The notes under the pieces: generated by a model
The model's database searches: none
What the model was told of the DNA's origin: nothing
The model's input: the letters and a program-made list of their open reading frames with translations, nothing else
Assembly (NCBI RefSeq): GCF_002153655.1
Contig: NZ_JOPJ01000008.1
Span: 56,348-120,347 of the forward strand
Length of the DNA: 64,000 nt
DNA from: Acetobacter okinawensis
GTDB lineage: Bacteria > Pseudomonadota > Alphaproteobacteria > Acetobacterales > Acetobacteraceae
Direction of reading: 5' to 3'
Made by a program: the position numbers and the translations under genes
Part shown: positions 35,241-43,579 of the stretch, one piece after another
How positions within the stretch are numbered: the first letter of the stretch is position 1
Layout: every line of letters begins with the position of its first letter

Positions 35241-36334
35241 TGGGTTTTAACTGCGGTATTGTTGGTCTGCCCAATGTGGGCAAGTCCACCCTGTTCAACG
35301 CGCTTACGGCGACCGCTACGGCGCAGGCTGCCAACTACCCGTTCTGCACGATCGAGCCGAACGTGGGCCGTGTGGCCGTGCCCGACCCCCGGCTGGACAA
35401 GCTGGTCGTTATTGGCAAGTCCCAGCGCGAAGTGCCGACCAGCCTTGAGTTCGTGGATATTGCGGGCCTTGTGCGTGGTGCCTCCCGCGGGGAAGGGCTG
35501 GGCAACCAGTTTCTGGCCAACATCCGCGAGGTTGACGCCATTATCCATGTCCTGCGCTGCTTTGAGGATGATGACATCACCCATGTCGAAGGTGGCGTGG
35601 ACCCGGTGCGTGATGCGGAAATTATTGAAACCGAGCTGATGCTGGCGGACCTGGACTCGCTGGAAAAGCGCCTGCCCGCGCTGGAAAAGCGTGCCCGCAA
35701 CCGCGATGGGGAGGCCGTGGCCCAGATTGAAGTCATGACCCCCATTCTGGCCGCCCTGCGTGATGGCCGCCCCGCACGTACCGCCATCCCCGCCGGGGAG
35801 GAGGAGACTGTCCGCCGCCTGCAACTCATGACCAGCAAGCCCGTGCTGTATGTGTGCAATGTGGACGAGGACTCGGCCTCCACCGGCAATGCGTTCTCAG
35901 AGAAGGTGAAGGCCAAGGCCGCAGCCGAAGGAGCCGCGGTGGTGATCGTGTCCGCAGCCATTGAGGCTGAGGTCAGCCAGCTTGAAAACGAGGAACGCCG
36001 CGAGTTCCTTGAAGGGCTGGGTCTGAGTGATAGCGGTCTGGACCGTGTGATTGCGGCTGGCTACAAGCTGCTGGGTCTGAGCACCTACTTTACCGTAGGC
36101 CCCAAGGAGGCACGGGCATGGACCATTACGGTCGGCACCAAGGCTCCGCAGGCGGCAGCCGTTATTCACAATGATTTCGAGCGTGGCTTTATCGCCTGCG
36201 AAACCATCGCATTTGATGATTATGTCCGCTATAACGGGGAAGCAGGCGCCAAGGAAGCCGGTCGCCTGCGTGTTGAAGGGCGGGACTACGTTGTGCAGGA
36301 CGGGGACGTTCTGCTCTTCCGCTTTAACGTCTGA
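35240..36334 (+). CDS. ychF: redox-regulated ATPase YchF (OLA1-type)
   Basis: P-loop GTPase-fold ATPase of 364 residues that associates with ribosomes. It has the P-loop GLPNVGKST at residues 9-17, the switch segment DIAGLVRGASRGEGLGNQFL, and a C-terminal TGS-like domain containing EAGAKEAGRLRVEGRDYVVQDGDVLLFRFNV. The specificity motif differs from the NKxD of true GTPases, as usual for this family. It shares one base with the pth stop, so the two are coupled. Confidence 0.97.
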   Translation: MGFNCGIVGLPNVGKSTLFNALTATATAQAANYPFCTIEPNVGRVAVPDPRLDKLVVIGKSQREVPTSLEFVDIAGLVRGASRGEGLGNQFLANIREVDAIIHVLRCFEDDDITHVEGGVDPVRDAEIIETELMLADLDSLEKRLPALEKRARNRDGEAVAQIEVMTPILAALRDGRPARTAIPAGEEETVRRLQLMTSKPVLYVCNVDEDSASTGNAFSEKVKAKAAAEGAAVVIVSAAIEAEVSQLENEERREFLEGLGLSDSGLDRVIAAGYKLLGLSTYFTVGPKEARAWTITVGTKAPQAAAVIHNDFERGFIACETIAFDDYVRYNGEAGAKEAGRLRVEGRDYVVQDGDVLLFRFNV

Positions 36335-36430
36335 TACGGCACTGTAAAGCGCGCTTACAGGTCCGCCCATGCGGGGCGGGCCACACACAGCAAAAAAGAA
36401 AACAGGACAATGGAGATAAGGGACGCCAGC

Positions 36431-37744
36431 ATGAATACGGAGGAAGACAGTCGGCAGCATATGGCCACGGCGGAGACACGCACCCCCCAGCAGGATGCGC
36501 CATCGCCATGCTCCATGCACGATCTGGCGCACAAGGCCAGACTGGCTGCCCGCACGCTGGCGCAGAGTTCCTCCTCCGAGCGTGACAAGGCCCTGTGGGC
36601 GGCAGCCAGTGCGCTGCGCGAATCCGCCCCGGCCATTTTGCAGGCCAATGCGCTCGACCTTGCCGCTTCCACCGCAAACGAGGCGTTCCGTGACCGGCTG
36701 ACCCTCACCCCCGAGCGGGTGGAGGCCATGGCCCGTGGGCTGGAAGACATTGCCGACCTGCCCGACCCCGTGGGGCAGGTGCTGGAGGAGTGGTCGCGCC
36801 CCAATGGGCTGCGTATTCGCAAGGTGGCCACGGCTGTTGGCGTCATTGGCGTTATTTATGAGAGCAGGCCCAATGTGGGGGCGGATGCTGCGGGGCTGTG
36901 CATCAAATCCGGTAATGCCGTGCTGCTGCGTGGTGGCTCGGAAAGCCTACATAGCGCGCGCGCCATCCATGCTGCCATGCAGACCGGCCTGCGCAACGCG
37001 GGCCTGCCCGAGGATGCGGTGCAGATTGCCCCCGATGCAGACCGTAAACATGTGGCGGACATGCTGACCGCAGCAGGCCTTGTGGACCTGATTATTCCCC
37101 GTGGCGGTCGCTCCCTTGTGGAGCGCGTCCAGCGCGAGGCCCGCGTGCCCGTGCTCGCCCATGCGGAGGGGCTGTGCCACACCTATGTGCACTCCGCTGC
37201 CGACCATGCCATGGCGCGGCGGATTGTGCTCAACGCCAAAATGCGGCGTGTGGGCATTTGCGGCGCAACCGAAACCCTGCTGATTGATGCGGCCATTGCC
37301 TCCGTGCTGCTGCCCCAGATTGTGGCGGACCTGGCCGAACAGGGCTGCACCTTCCGTGCCGATGCCGCTGCCCGCCAGATCATGCCCGACCTGCCGGTGG
37401 GAACACAGAAGGACTTTGCCACCGAGTGGCTGGATGCGGTGCTGAACGTGGCCGTGGTGGATGGGGTGGACGAAGCCCTTGACCACATTGCCCGCTTTGG
37501 CTCCTCCCACACCGAGGCCATTGTGACGGCGGATGAGGCCGTGGCCATCCGCTTCATGAATGGTGTGAGCAGTGCTGTGGTCATGTGGAATGCCTCCACC
37601 CAGTTCTGTGATGGTGGCGAGTTTGGCTTCGGGGCCGAAATTGGCATTGCCACAGGGCGCTTCCATGCCCGTGGGCCGGTGGGTGTGGAACAGCTGACCA
37701 CCTTCCGGTACGAGGTCATTGGTAGCGGGCAGGTTCGCCCCTGA
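36431..37744 (+). CDS. proA: glutamate-5-semialdehyde dehydrogenase (gamma-glutamyl phosphate reductase)
   Basis: Second enzyme of proline synthesis: reduces gamma-glutamyl phosphate with NADPH. The protein is 437 residues and the catalytic Cys is in VGICGATETLL near residue 279. Other family markers are VIGVIYESRPNVGADAAGLC and DGGEFGFGAEIGIATGR near the C-terminus. ATG 36431 has AAGGGA seven bases upstream; ATG 36410 in the same frame would add seven residues. proB is not in the window. nadD begins two bases after the stop. Confidence 0.95.
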   Translation: MNTEEDSRQHMATAETRTPQQDAPSPCSMHDLAHKARLAARTLAQSSSSERDKALWAAASALRESAPAILQANALDLAASTANEAFRDRLTLTPERVEAMARGLEDIADLPDPVGQVLEEWSRPNGLRIRKVATAVGVIGVIYESRPNVGADAAGLCIKSGNAVLLRGGSESLHSARAIHAAMQTGLRNAGLPEDAVQIAPDADRKHVADMLTAAGLVDLIIPRGGRSLVERVQREARVPVLAHAEGLCHTYVHSAADHAMARRIVLNAKMRRVGICGATETLLIDAAIASVLLPQIVADLAEQGCTFRADAAARQIMPDLPVGTQKDFATEWLDAVLNVAVVDGVDEALDHIARFGSSHTEAIVTADEAVAIRFMNGVSSAVVMWNASTQFCDGGEFGFGAEIGIATGRFHARGPVGVEQLTTFRYEVIGSGQVRP

Positions 37745-37746
37745 GC

Positions 37747-38475
37747 GTGCAGCACACCCGCCTGCGGGGCCTGCCTGCCAGCGCTGCTCCTGCGGGGGTG
37801 GCAAGGTCCGGTGGGCAGCCGGTGCCAACATGGGGGGATGGGCGGCACAGCCGCATCGGTCTTTTGGGGGGGTCGTTCAACCCCGCCCACAGGTGGCATC
37901 AGGCCATTGCGCGGCGGGCTTTGCTGGAGTTGCGGCTTGATCAGGTGTGGCTTCTGGTCTCTCCGGGCAATCCGCTCAAGGCAGGGCGGGAGATGGCGTC
38001 TTTTGCCACCCGTCTGGCCACGGCGCGCAGTCTGGCCGATGGCCGCAAGGTGGTCGCGACCGATCTGGAAGCCCGACTCGGCACGCGCTACACTGTGGAC
38101 ACACTGGCCCGGCTCAAGGCCCGCTTCCCCCATGTGCGCTTTGTATGGCTGATGGGGGCGGACGGTCTGGTCACCCTGCCACGGTGGAAGCACTGGCACC
38201 AGCTTGTGCGGCAGGTGCCTTTGGCGGTTTTCCCCCGTCCGGGGCAGAATGTGCGGGCTTTGGGCGGGTTGGCGGCGCATTATCTGGCCCGCTGGCGCGT
38301 GCCTGCACGGCAGGCAGCAGGGCTTGCCACACTTTCTCCCCCAGCTTGGGCTTTCCTTCCGGGGGTACAAAACAGTATATCTGCAACAGCCATTCGTCAG
38401 CGGGGCGGGTTTGACGCCACCACGGATCAGCCCATCACCCCCATAAAGCATTCAGTTTCAGGAGAACGGTCATAA
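37747..38475 (+). CDS. nadD: nicotinate-nucleotide adenylyltransferase
   Basis: NAD biosynthesis enzyme of 242 residues that transfers AMP to nicotinate mononucleotide. The nucleotidyltransferase motif GLLGGSFNPAHRWH begins near residue 38 and the second motif SISATAIR near 211. The GTG start at 37747 is two bases after the proA stop; a later GTG at 37798 is possible because the first 30 residues look non-conserved. The row proA-nadD-rsfS-rlmH is a common alphaproteobacterial order. Its TAA overlaps the probable rsfS start. Confidence 0.93.
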   Translation: MQHTRLRGLPASAAPAGVARSGGQPVPTWGDGRHSRIGLLGGSFNPAHRWHQAIARRALLELRLDQVWLLVSPGNPLKAGREMASFATRLATARSLADGRKVVATDLEARLGTRYTVDTLARLKARFPHVRFVWLMGADGLVTLPRWKHWHQLVRQVPLAVFPRPGQNVRALGGLAAHYLARWRVPARQAAGLATLSPPAWAFLPGVQNSISATAIRQRGGFDATTDQPITPIKHSVSGERS

Positions 38476-39014
38476 CAACCAAGCCACCCGCCGAGACGCC
38501 GGCACGCGCCCGCCCCGCCACTGCACGTGGCAGCCGTGCGGCCTCCCCCCGTGCTGCCGCAGTGCCCAAAGCGGCTGCGGCCCCCGGCTCCGTTCGCAAA
38601 AAAGCGGCCGCAGCAGGCCCCAAAACCCGCACCAAGCGTGAGAGCGTGGACCCCGATCTGCTGGAGCAGTCGCTCACCCTCATCACCACCAGTCTGGAGG
38701 ATGACAAGGCGGAAGACCTGGTTGTGATCAACCTTGCCGGTCGCGCCTCCTTTGCGGACAAGATGGTCATTGCCACGGGTCTGGCAGACCGCCAGATTGC
38801 CGCCATGGCCCAGCACATTGAGCGCAAGCTGCGCGATATTGGCATCAAGCGCGTGCTGGTTGAAGGGGCCAACGGGTCCGACTGGGTTCTGCTGGATACG
38901 GGGGATATTGTGGTCCACCTGTTCAAGCCCGAAGCGCGCGCGCTGTATGGGCTGGAAAAAATGTGGGGCGCGGAACTGGATGAAAGCAACGAAGACGGCG
39001 TGACCCGTCTGTAA
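38472..39014 (+). CDS. rsfS: ribosome silencing factor RsfS, with a possible ATA start codon
   Basis: RsfS/Iojap-family protein that binds L14 and blocks subunit joining when nutrients are short. The conserved core runs from LLEQSLTLITTSLEDDKAEDLVVINL to GIKRVLVEGANGSDWVLLDTGDIVVHLF, preceded by an Ala/Arg/Pro-rich tail of about 60 residues. There is no ATG, GTG, TTG or CTG in frame between the stop at 38412 and GTG 38562. AGGAG (38460-38464) is spaced seven bases before an ATA at 38472 that overlaps the nadD TAA as ATAA, exactly where an ATGA overlap would be expected. GTG 38562, the conventional choice, has no ribosome site. The gene itself is certain; the start is not. Confidence 0.9.
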   Translation: MTTKPPAETPARARPATARGSRAASPRAAAVPKAAAAPGSVRKKAAAAGPKTRTKRESVDPDLLEQSLTLITTSLEDDKAEDLVVINLAGRASFADKMVIATGLADRQIAAMAQHIERKLRDIGIKRVLVEGANGSDWVLLDTGDIVVHLFKPEARALYGLEKMWGAELDESNEDGVTRL

Positions 39015-39068
39015 GTGCTGGTGTCCTGTGTTTAAACCCACAGCGCTGCGCCGCCACGGGAGCCGGGT

Positions 39069-39533
39069 ATGAGGCTGGTGGCGGTTGGGCGCATGAAGGA
39101 CAAGTCCGAGCGTGCGCTGGTCGAGCGGTACCTCAAACGCCTGCGCCCTGCGCTGGATATTGTGGAACTGCCCGACGGGCGCGGCAGCCCGGACGAGATC
39201 AAGCGGCGCGAGGCGCAGGCCATTCTGGCGGCCTGCCCCGCGCAGAGCCATGTTGTTGCCCTTGATGAGGGCGGGCGCACCTACAGCAGTGTTGCCTTTG
39301 CCACAGCCCTTGCGGGCTGGCAGGCCGATGCCCGCCCCCCCTGCTTTGTTATTGGCGGGGCAGAGGGGCTGGATGGCGCGGTGCTGCAACGTGCGGATTC
39401 AACCCTGTCTTTTGGCACACTCACATGGCCGCACATGCTGGTGCGGATTATGCTGGTTGAGCAGGTTTACCGCGCGCAGGCCATTGCGGCAGGCCACCCG
39501 TACCACCGTGCAGGCAGGCCCGAGCGCGCCTGA
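39069..39533 (+). CDS. rlmH: 23S rRNA (pseudouridine1915-N3)-methyltransferase
   Basis: SPOUT-class methyltransferase of 154 residues acting on helix 69 of 23S rRNA in assembled ribosomes. The trefoil-knot SAM site is visible as FVIGGAEGLDGAVLQRAD near residues 92-110 and the C-terminal LVRIMLVEQVYRAQAI...HPYHR signature. Length equals the E. coli enzyme (155). It follows rsfS after 54 bases, the standard pairing. Confidence 0.96.
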   Translation: MRLVAVGRMKDKSERALVERYLKRLRPALDIVELPDGRGSPDEIKRREAQAILAACPAQSHVVALDEGGRTYSSVAFATALAGWQADARPPCFVIGGAEGLDGAVLQRADSTLSFGTLTWPHMLVRIMLVEQVYRAQAIAAGHPYHRAGRPERA

Positions 39534-39611
39534 GCGTACGTGGGCATGACCCAGACAAACTTTTGCCACATCATGCTCGCCTCAATGGTGCAGGAAGGAA
39601 GGAGATTGACA

Positions 39612-40154
39612 ATGATCTTCAAGACAAAGCGTTCAATGGCGTTCCTTATGGGGTTGCTTGTGGCGGTTGCTCCGCTTGCTGCCCATGCGCAGCGTGGCCC
39701 CGGCGGCCCCGGTGGGGGTGGTCCCGGCTGGGGCGGTCATGGTGGTGGCGGACCCGGCGGTGGGCCCGGTGGCGGTCGTGGTGGCCCCGGTGGTGGGGGT
39801 TTTCATGGCGGTCCGGGGGGCGGTGGTTTTCGCGGTGGGCCGGGTGGCTGGCGTGGGGGCGGTGGCCCGCATGGCGGCATGTGGCGCGCAGGCGACCGGT
39901 ATGATGGCGGCGGTATTTTTGTAGATAACTGGCGTGGTTACGGTGGTTTGTACGCGCCTCCGCCGGGTTATCGCTGGATCAATTATGGTGGCAGCTTTTT
40001 GCTCGCGGCCATTGCAACCGGCGTGATCTCCAACGTGATAGCCGGTGGCGCGTATGCCGCAGCACCTTACCCGGTGGCAACACCGTACCCGGCTTACCCG
40101 GCGGTGCCTGTTGTGCCAGCGCCCGTGCCATACCCACCCCCGCCGGGATACTGA
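39612..40154 (+). CDS. RcnB-like secreted protein with a glycine-rich repeat region
   Basis: A 180-residue protein with a signal peptide (ending AHAQR), then about 70 residues of almost pure Gly/Pro/His/Arg (repeats such as GGPGGGGFHGG), then an RcnB-like core (MWRAGDRYDGGGIFVDNWRGYGGLYAPPPGYRWINYGGSFLLAAIATG) and a Pro/Tyr-rich tail. RcnB in E. coli is a periplasmic protein linked to nickel/cobalt homeostasis; the function here is unknown. The His/Gly repeat could bind metal. The ATG at 39612 follows GGAG. Confidence 0.72.
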   Translation: MIFKTKRSMAFLMGLLVAVAPLAAHAQRGPGGPGGGGPGWGGHGGGGPGGGPGGGRGGPGGGGFHGGPGGGGFRGGPGGWRGGGGPHGGMWRAGDRYDGGGIFVDNWRGYGGLYAPPPGYRWINYGGSFLLAAIATGVISNVIAGGAYAAAPYPVATPYPAYPAVPVVPAPVPYPPPPGY

Positions 40155-40171
40155 GACTGGCGGAAACAGCA

Positions 40172-40204
40172 AAAAGGGGAGCCCACACAGGGCTCCCCTT
40201 TTTT
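40172..40204. terminator. bidirectional intrinsic terminator
   Basis: AAAAGGGGAGCCC (40172-40184) and GGGCTCCCCTTTT (40190-40202) form a perfect 13-bp stem with loop ACACA, with an A-run and a T-run on either side. It serves both the RcnB-like gene and the converging permease gene. Confidence 0.93.
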
Positions 40205-40232
40205 GTTTGTCATGCTGTGTTGGGCCGGGTTG

Positions 40233-41717
40233 TTATGGGGTGTTCTGGCCTGTGTGGCTGGTGGGGGTAAAATTCGCATCATCCGTCAGTTCAGCCGAGG
40301 GAATTGTCTGCGGCACAACATTGAGCGGAGTATGGCTTGCTGCTTTCCAGCCCACAAACAGCAGGGCGGCCAGTGCCGGAATGGCCATAATGGAGTAGGT
40401 GCCCGTTGGGTAGTCAAACAGCATCAACCCCAGAATACTGACAAAAAAGGCAATGGTCAGCCAGGCTGTAACGGGGGCTCCGGGCATGGCAAAGCCGGTT
40501 GGGGCAATGCGGCCTGCGCGAATGGCCTGCCGCAGTTTGATCTGGCAGAACACAATAAAACACCATGTGCTGACAATGCCGATGGAGGCCATGTTCAGGA
40601 CAATTTCAAAAATCTGGGCGGGCAGCAGGTAGTTCAGCCCCACTCCCACCAGATAAATGGCAACCGTTGTTAAAATGGCCGCAGCAGGCACGGCCTGCCT
40701 GTTCATATGGGCAAGGTAGCGCGGTGCCGTGCCGTTGAGTGCCAGCGCGCGCAGTACCCGCCCTGTGGAATACAGGCCCGAGTTCAGGCTGGACAGGGCT
40801 GCGGTCAGCACCACCATGTTCATGAGCGAATCCACCCCCGGCACCCCAAGGCGCGAGAAAAAGGTGACAAACGGGCTCACCCCTGCCTGATAGGCCGACC
40901 ACGGCAGCAGCAGGACCAGCAATGTGACCGTGCCGACATAAAAAATCATAATCCGCCAGATCACGTTGTTAATGGCCGAGGGCAGGACTTCGCGCACGTT
41001 CTGGCACTCGCCAGCGGCGGTGCCAATCATCTCTATGCCGTAATAGGCGAACACAACGCCCTGAATAAGCACAAGTGCGGGTAACATGCCGTGGGGGAAC
41101 AGCCCGCCGTGCTCGGTAATCAGCCCCAGCCCCGTGGTATGCCCATCCACCGGCACACGCAGGCCCAGAATGGCTGTGCCCACGACCAGAAAAGCCAGCA
41201 GAGCCGCAACCTTGATGATGGAGAACCAGAACTCCATCTCCCCGAACCATTTGACGCCCACCAGATTCATGGCGGTAATGACAAGGAGCGCCATAAACGC
41301 CATGACCCATTGGGGCACAACGGCAAAAACACCCCAGAAGTGCATGTAAAGGGCCACGGCGGTAATATCGACAATGCCGGTCATGGCCCAGCTGAAGAAT
41401 GAGAGCGCGCCCGCAACGTAAGAGGCCTTGTCGCCCAGAAATTCCTGCGCGTAGGAGACAAAGCTGCCGCTGGTGGGGCGGTACATGACCAGCTCGCCCA
41501 GAGCGCGCAGCATAAGAAAGGAAAAGACACCACAGACCAGATAGACAATGGCAAGCGATGGCCCCACGGCCTGCAACCGGCTGCCCGCTCCCAGAAAAAG
41601 GCCGGTGCCAATGGCCCCCCCGACCGAAATCATCTGGATCTGTCGTTTACCCAGACCCTGCCTGTAGCCTTCCACTGTCTGCTCGGGCGGGGTGGCGGAG
41701 GGGAGGGGTGCGTTCAT
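40233..41717 (-). CDS. ansP: amino-acid permease, L-asparagine permease-like (AnsP, APC family)
   Basis: Inner-membrane amino-acid:proton symporter of 494 residues with about 12 hydrophobic segments. The N-terminal IQMISVGGAIGTGLFLGAG motif marks the APC superfamily. ITEHGGLFPHGMLPALVLIQGVVFAYYGIEMIGTAAGE, SPFVTFFSRLG and LSSLNSGLYSTGRVLRALAL are close to AnsP. D-Ser/D-Ala/Gly permease CycA and YifK are near relatives, so the substrate is tentative. The ATG at 41717 is chosen over a TTG two codons upstream. It is divergent from an Lrp/AsnC regulator gene that probably controls it. Confidence 0.85.
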   Translation of the reverse strand: MNAPLPSATPPEQTVEGYRQGLGKRQIQMISVGGAIGTGLFLGAGSRLQAVGPSLAIVYLVCGVFSFLMLRALGELVMYRPTSGSFVSYAQEFLGDKASYVAGALSFFSWAMTGIVDITAVALYMHFWGVFAVVPQWVMAFMALLVITAMNLVGVKWFGEMEFWFSIIKVAALLAFLVVGTAILGLRVPVDGHTTGLGLITEHGGLFPHGMLPALVLIQGVVFAYYGIEMIGTAAGECQNVREVLPSAINNVIWRIMIFYVGTVTLLVLLLPWSAYQAGVSPFVTFFSRLGVPGVDSLMNMVVLTAALSSLNSGLYSTGRVLRALALNGTAPRYLAHMNRQAVPAAAILTTVAIYLVGVGLNYLLPAQIFEIVLNMASIGIVSTWCFIVFCQIKLRQAIRAGRIAPTGFAMPGAPVTAWLTIAFFVSILGLMLFDYPTGTYSIMAIPALAALLFVGWKAASHTPLNVVPQTIPSAELTDDANFTPTSHTGQNTP

Positions 41718-42045
41718 GCTCAAAGTGGTCTGTCTCCGTGCTGGCGGGGGTGCTGGTTCCGGCCATGCAACAAATCAGGGGCGTGTAAGTCCTTTTGTAA
41801 CTTGTATAAAATTAAACAAAATCTGTCTGGTGCAGCAAATGGTTTTATTGTCGTTCTGTTGGGTGTGCAGGGCGCTTCTGCCCTTTTTTGCTCTTGCGCA
41901 CCCGGTTGTGATGATAAAACATTGCGGGTGCGGGGCAGATGGCCTTTAATTTAAAAACAAGACATCCTGTGATGGAATCTTTCGGATTTAATAAAAAATA
42001 AATAACAAAATTTCATAAATTTGGGTAATTGGAGAGCAGCATTTC
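41718..42045. promoter_or_regulatory. divergent promoter region between the permease and lrp-like genes
   Basis: A 328-base gene-free stretch that turns markedly AT-rich over its last 100 bases (from about 41940), typical of Lrp-type autoregulated promoters. I see no single clear palindrome, no terminator and no convincing ORF. Control by the adjacent Lrp-like protein is inferred from position. Confidence 0.5.
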
Positions 42046-42507
42046 ATGGAAAACTGTCTGGACAAGACGGACCGGCAGATTTTGCGCCTGTTGCAGAATA
42101 ACGGGCGGATCCACAATACGGACCTGGCGGACAAGGTGCGGGTCAGCCCCGCCACCTGCCACCGCCGGGTGCAGCGGCTGTTTGATGAAGGGTATATCTC
42201 CTCCGTGCAGGCACGGGTGGATGCCAGCCGGGTGGGCCTTGGCATGGTGGTGCTGGTCGGGGTTGTGCTTGAACGCACCCCCCAGAGCTTTCCCACCTTT
42301 GAGGCGGCCATGGACGCGCAGCCCGCAGTGCTGGACTGCTACCTTGTTGCCGGGGATTTTGATTATTTTTTAAAAGTCCGGGTGGCAGACATGGAGGGTT
42401 TTGACCGCTTCCATACCGATGTGCTCAGTGTGCTGCCCCATGTGCGCCAGACCCGCACGTTTTTTGTGCTCCGCGCGGTGGCGGATGCAAGGGAATACGC
42501 GTTTTAG
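42046..42507 (+). CDS. Lrp/AsnC family transcriptional regulator
   Basis: Regulator of 153 residues with an N-terminal helix-turn-helix (LDKTDRQILRLLQNNGRIHNTDLADKVRVSPATCHRRVQRL, residues 5-45) and a C-terminal RAM ligand-binding domain (VLDCYLVAGDFDYFLKVRVADMEGFDRF). These proteins form octamers or dimers that sense amino acids. GGAG precedes the ATG. The divergent AnsP-like permease is the likely target. Confidence 0.93.
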   Translation: MENCLDKTDRQILRLLQNNGRIHNTDLADKVRVSPATCHRRVQRLFDEGYISSVQARVDASRVGLGMVVLVGVVLERTPQSFPTFEAAMDAQPAVLDCYLVAGDFDYFLKVRVADMEGFDRFHTDVLSVLPHVRQTRTFFVLRAVADAREYAF

Positions 42508-42528
42508 GCAACCTGCGCTGCTGCGCGG

Positions 42529-43461
42529 TCATTCCAGATCAAAAAAATCCTGTCCGGGCTGTCGGTTTGTCCATTTGCGGCAGGCAGTGCGCAGCACGCT
42601 GGCAAAGCGGGTAACCAGCGGCATATTCTGCCCCGCCCGTATGGCCACCGCCAGCGTGGCGCGTGGCGCAGGCTCGCTTATGGTGTGGAAGGTTACCCCC
42701 CCGGCATGGATCTGGCTGAGTGAGCGCGGAACCACAGACACCCCAAGCCCTGCGGCCACCAGCGGAATGGTGCCCGCAATCTGGGGTGCCTGCTGCCCCA
42801 TAACCGGTGTGACCCCCGCCACCTGATAGGCCGATAGAATGGCGTCATGAAAACCCGGACCCAACTCACGCGGGAAGATGATCAGCGGGTCCTGCGCCAC
42901 CATATCCAGACTGATGACGGGGGTATCCGCCAACTGGTGGCCGCGTGGCAGGGCAATAACCGTGGGCTCGTCCAGCAGATGAAAAACCGAGAGCCGCACG
43001 GGGTCCGGCACGGGGGGGCGTACAATGGCAATGTCCACGCTGGGTTCATGCAGTGCGGTGCACAGCGAGGGCGTATTGCTCTCTTCCAGAAAAATGGTGA
43101 CATCTGGCGCCATTTCCCGGAACCGGCGGATGGTGAACGGGATAACCGGCAGGAGTGAGACCGCCCCCGCAAGCCCAAGGCGGATATGCCCCATCTCCCC
43201 GCGCGCAAGCCCCTGCGCTGTGGACAGGAACTGCGTCTGCAACTCCAGAATGGTCTTGGCGCGTGGGAGCAGCATGGCCCCGATATCGGTCAGCCGGACA
43301 CCGCGCGTCAAACGCTCGAACAGCACCACACCAAGGTTTTTTTCAAGCTGGCGGATCTGCTGGCTGAGCGGTGGCTGCTCCATGCCCAGTGCTTCGGCCG
43401 CGCGGGTAATGCTGCCATGCTCGGCCACGGTTACAAAATAGCGCAGGTGTCGGATGTCCAT
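42529..43461 (-). CDS. LysR-family regulator, likely AlsR/BudR-like activator of the acetoin genes
   Basis: LysR-type regulator of 310 residues with the N-terminal winged helix (HLRYFVTVAEHGSITRAAEALGMEQPPLSQQIRQLE) and a periplasmic-binding-protein-like effector domain. The MEQPPLSQQIRQLE recognition helix is of the benzoate/AlsR type. The ATG at 43461 (MDIRHL) is the family-conserved start; the frame upstream to 43659 is promoter sequence. It is divergent from budA-alsS, like AlsR in Bacillus, which responds to acetate and pH. A dyad between the genes fits a LysR site. Confidence 0.88.
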   Translation of the reverse strand: MDIRHLRYFVTVAEHGSITRAAEALGMEQPPLSQQIRQLEKNLGVVLFERLTRGVRLTDIGAMLLPRAKTILELQTQFLSTAQGLARGEMGHIRLGLAGAVSLLPVIPFTIRRFREMAPDVTIFLEESNTPSLCTALHEPSVDIAIVRPPVPDPVRLSVFHLLDEPTVIALPRGHQLADTPVISLDMVAQDPLIIFPRELGPGFHDAILSAYQVAGVTPVMGQQAPQIAGTIPLVAAGLGVSVVPRSLSQIHAGGVTFHTISEPAPRATLAVAIRAGQNMPLVTRFASVLRTACRKWTNRQPGQDFFDLE

Positions 43462-43471
43462 GACCCATATA

Positions 43472-43486
43472 TATCCGATATGGATA
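43472..43486 (+). promoter_or_regulatory. LysR-type operator dyad
   Basis: TATCC (43472-43476) and GGATA (43482-43486) flank GATAT in a perfect inverted repeat. The centre lies about 58 bases before the expected transcription start of budA, close to the -65 position usual for LysR recognition sites, and just upstream of the regulator's own start codon. Confidence 0.55.
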
Positions 43487-43502
43487 ACACCGCCAAGATA
43501 TA

Positions 43503-43530
43503 TTGGAAGACTGCTTCGGACCGTTATAAC
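43503..43530 (+). promoter_or_regulatory. budA: predicted budA promoter
   Basis: TTGGAA at 43503-43508 and TATAAC at 43525-43530 are separated by 16 bases, a plausible sigma-70 -35/-10 pair 50 bases before the budA ATG. Confidence 0.45.
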
Positions 43531-43579
43531 ATCTGCGTCAGATGATTTGGGCCAGTGCGCGTTTGAAGGAGTGTAGAAC

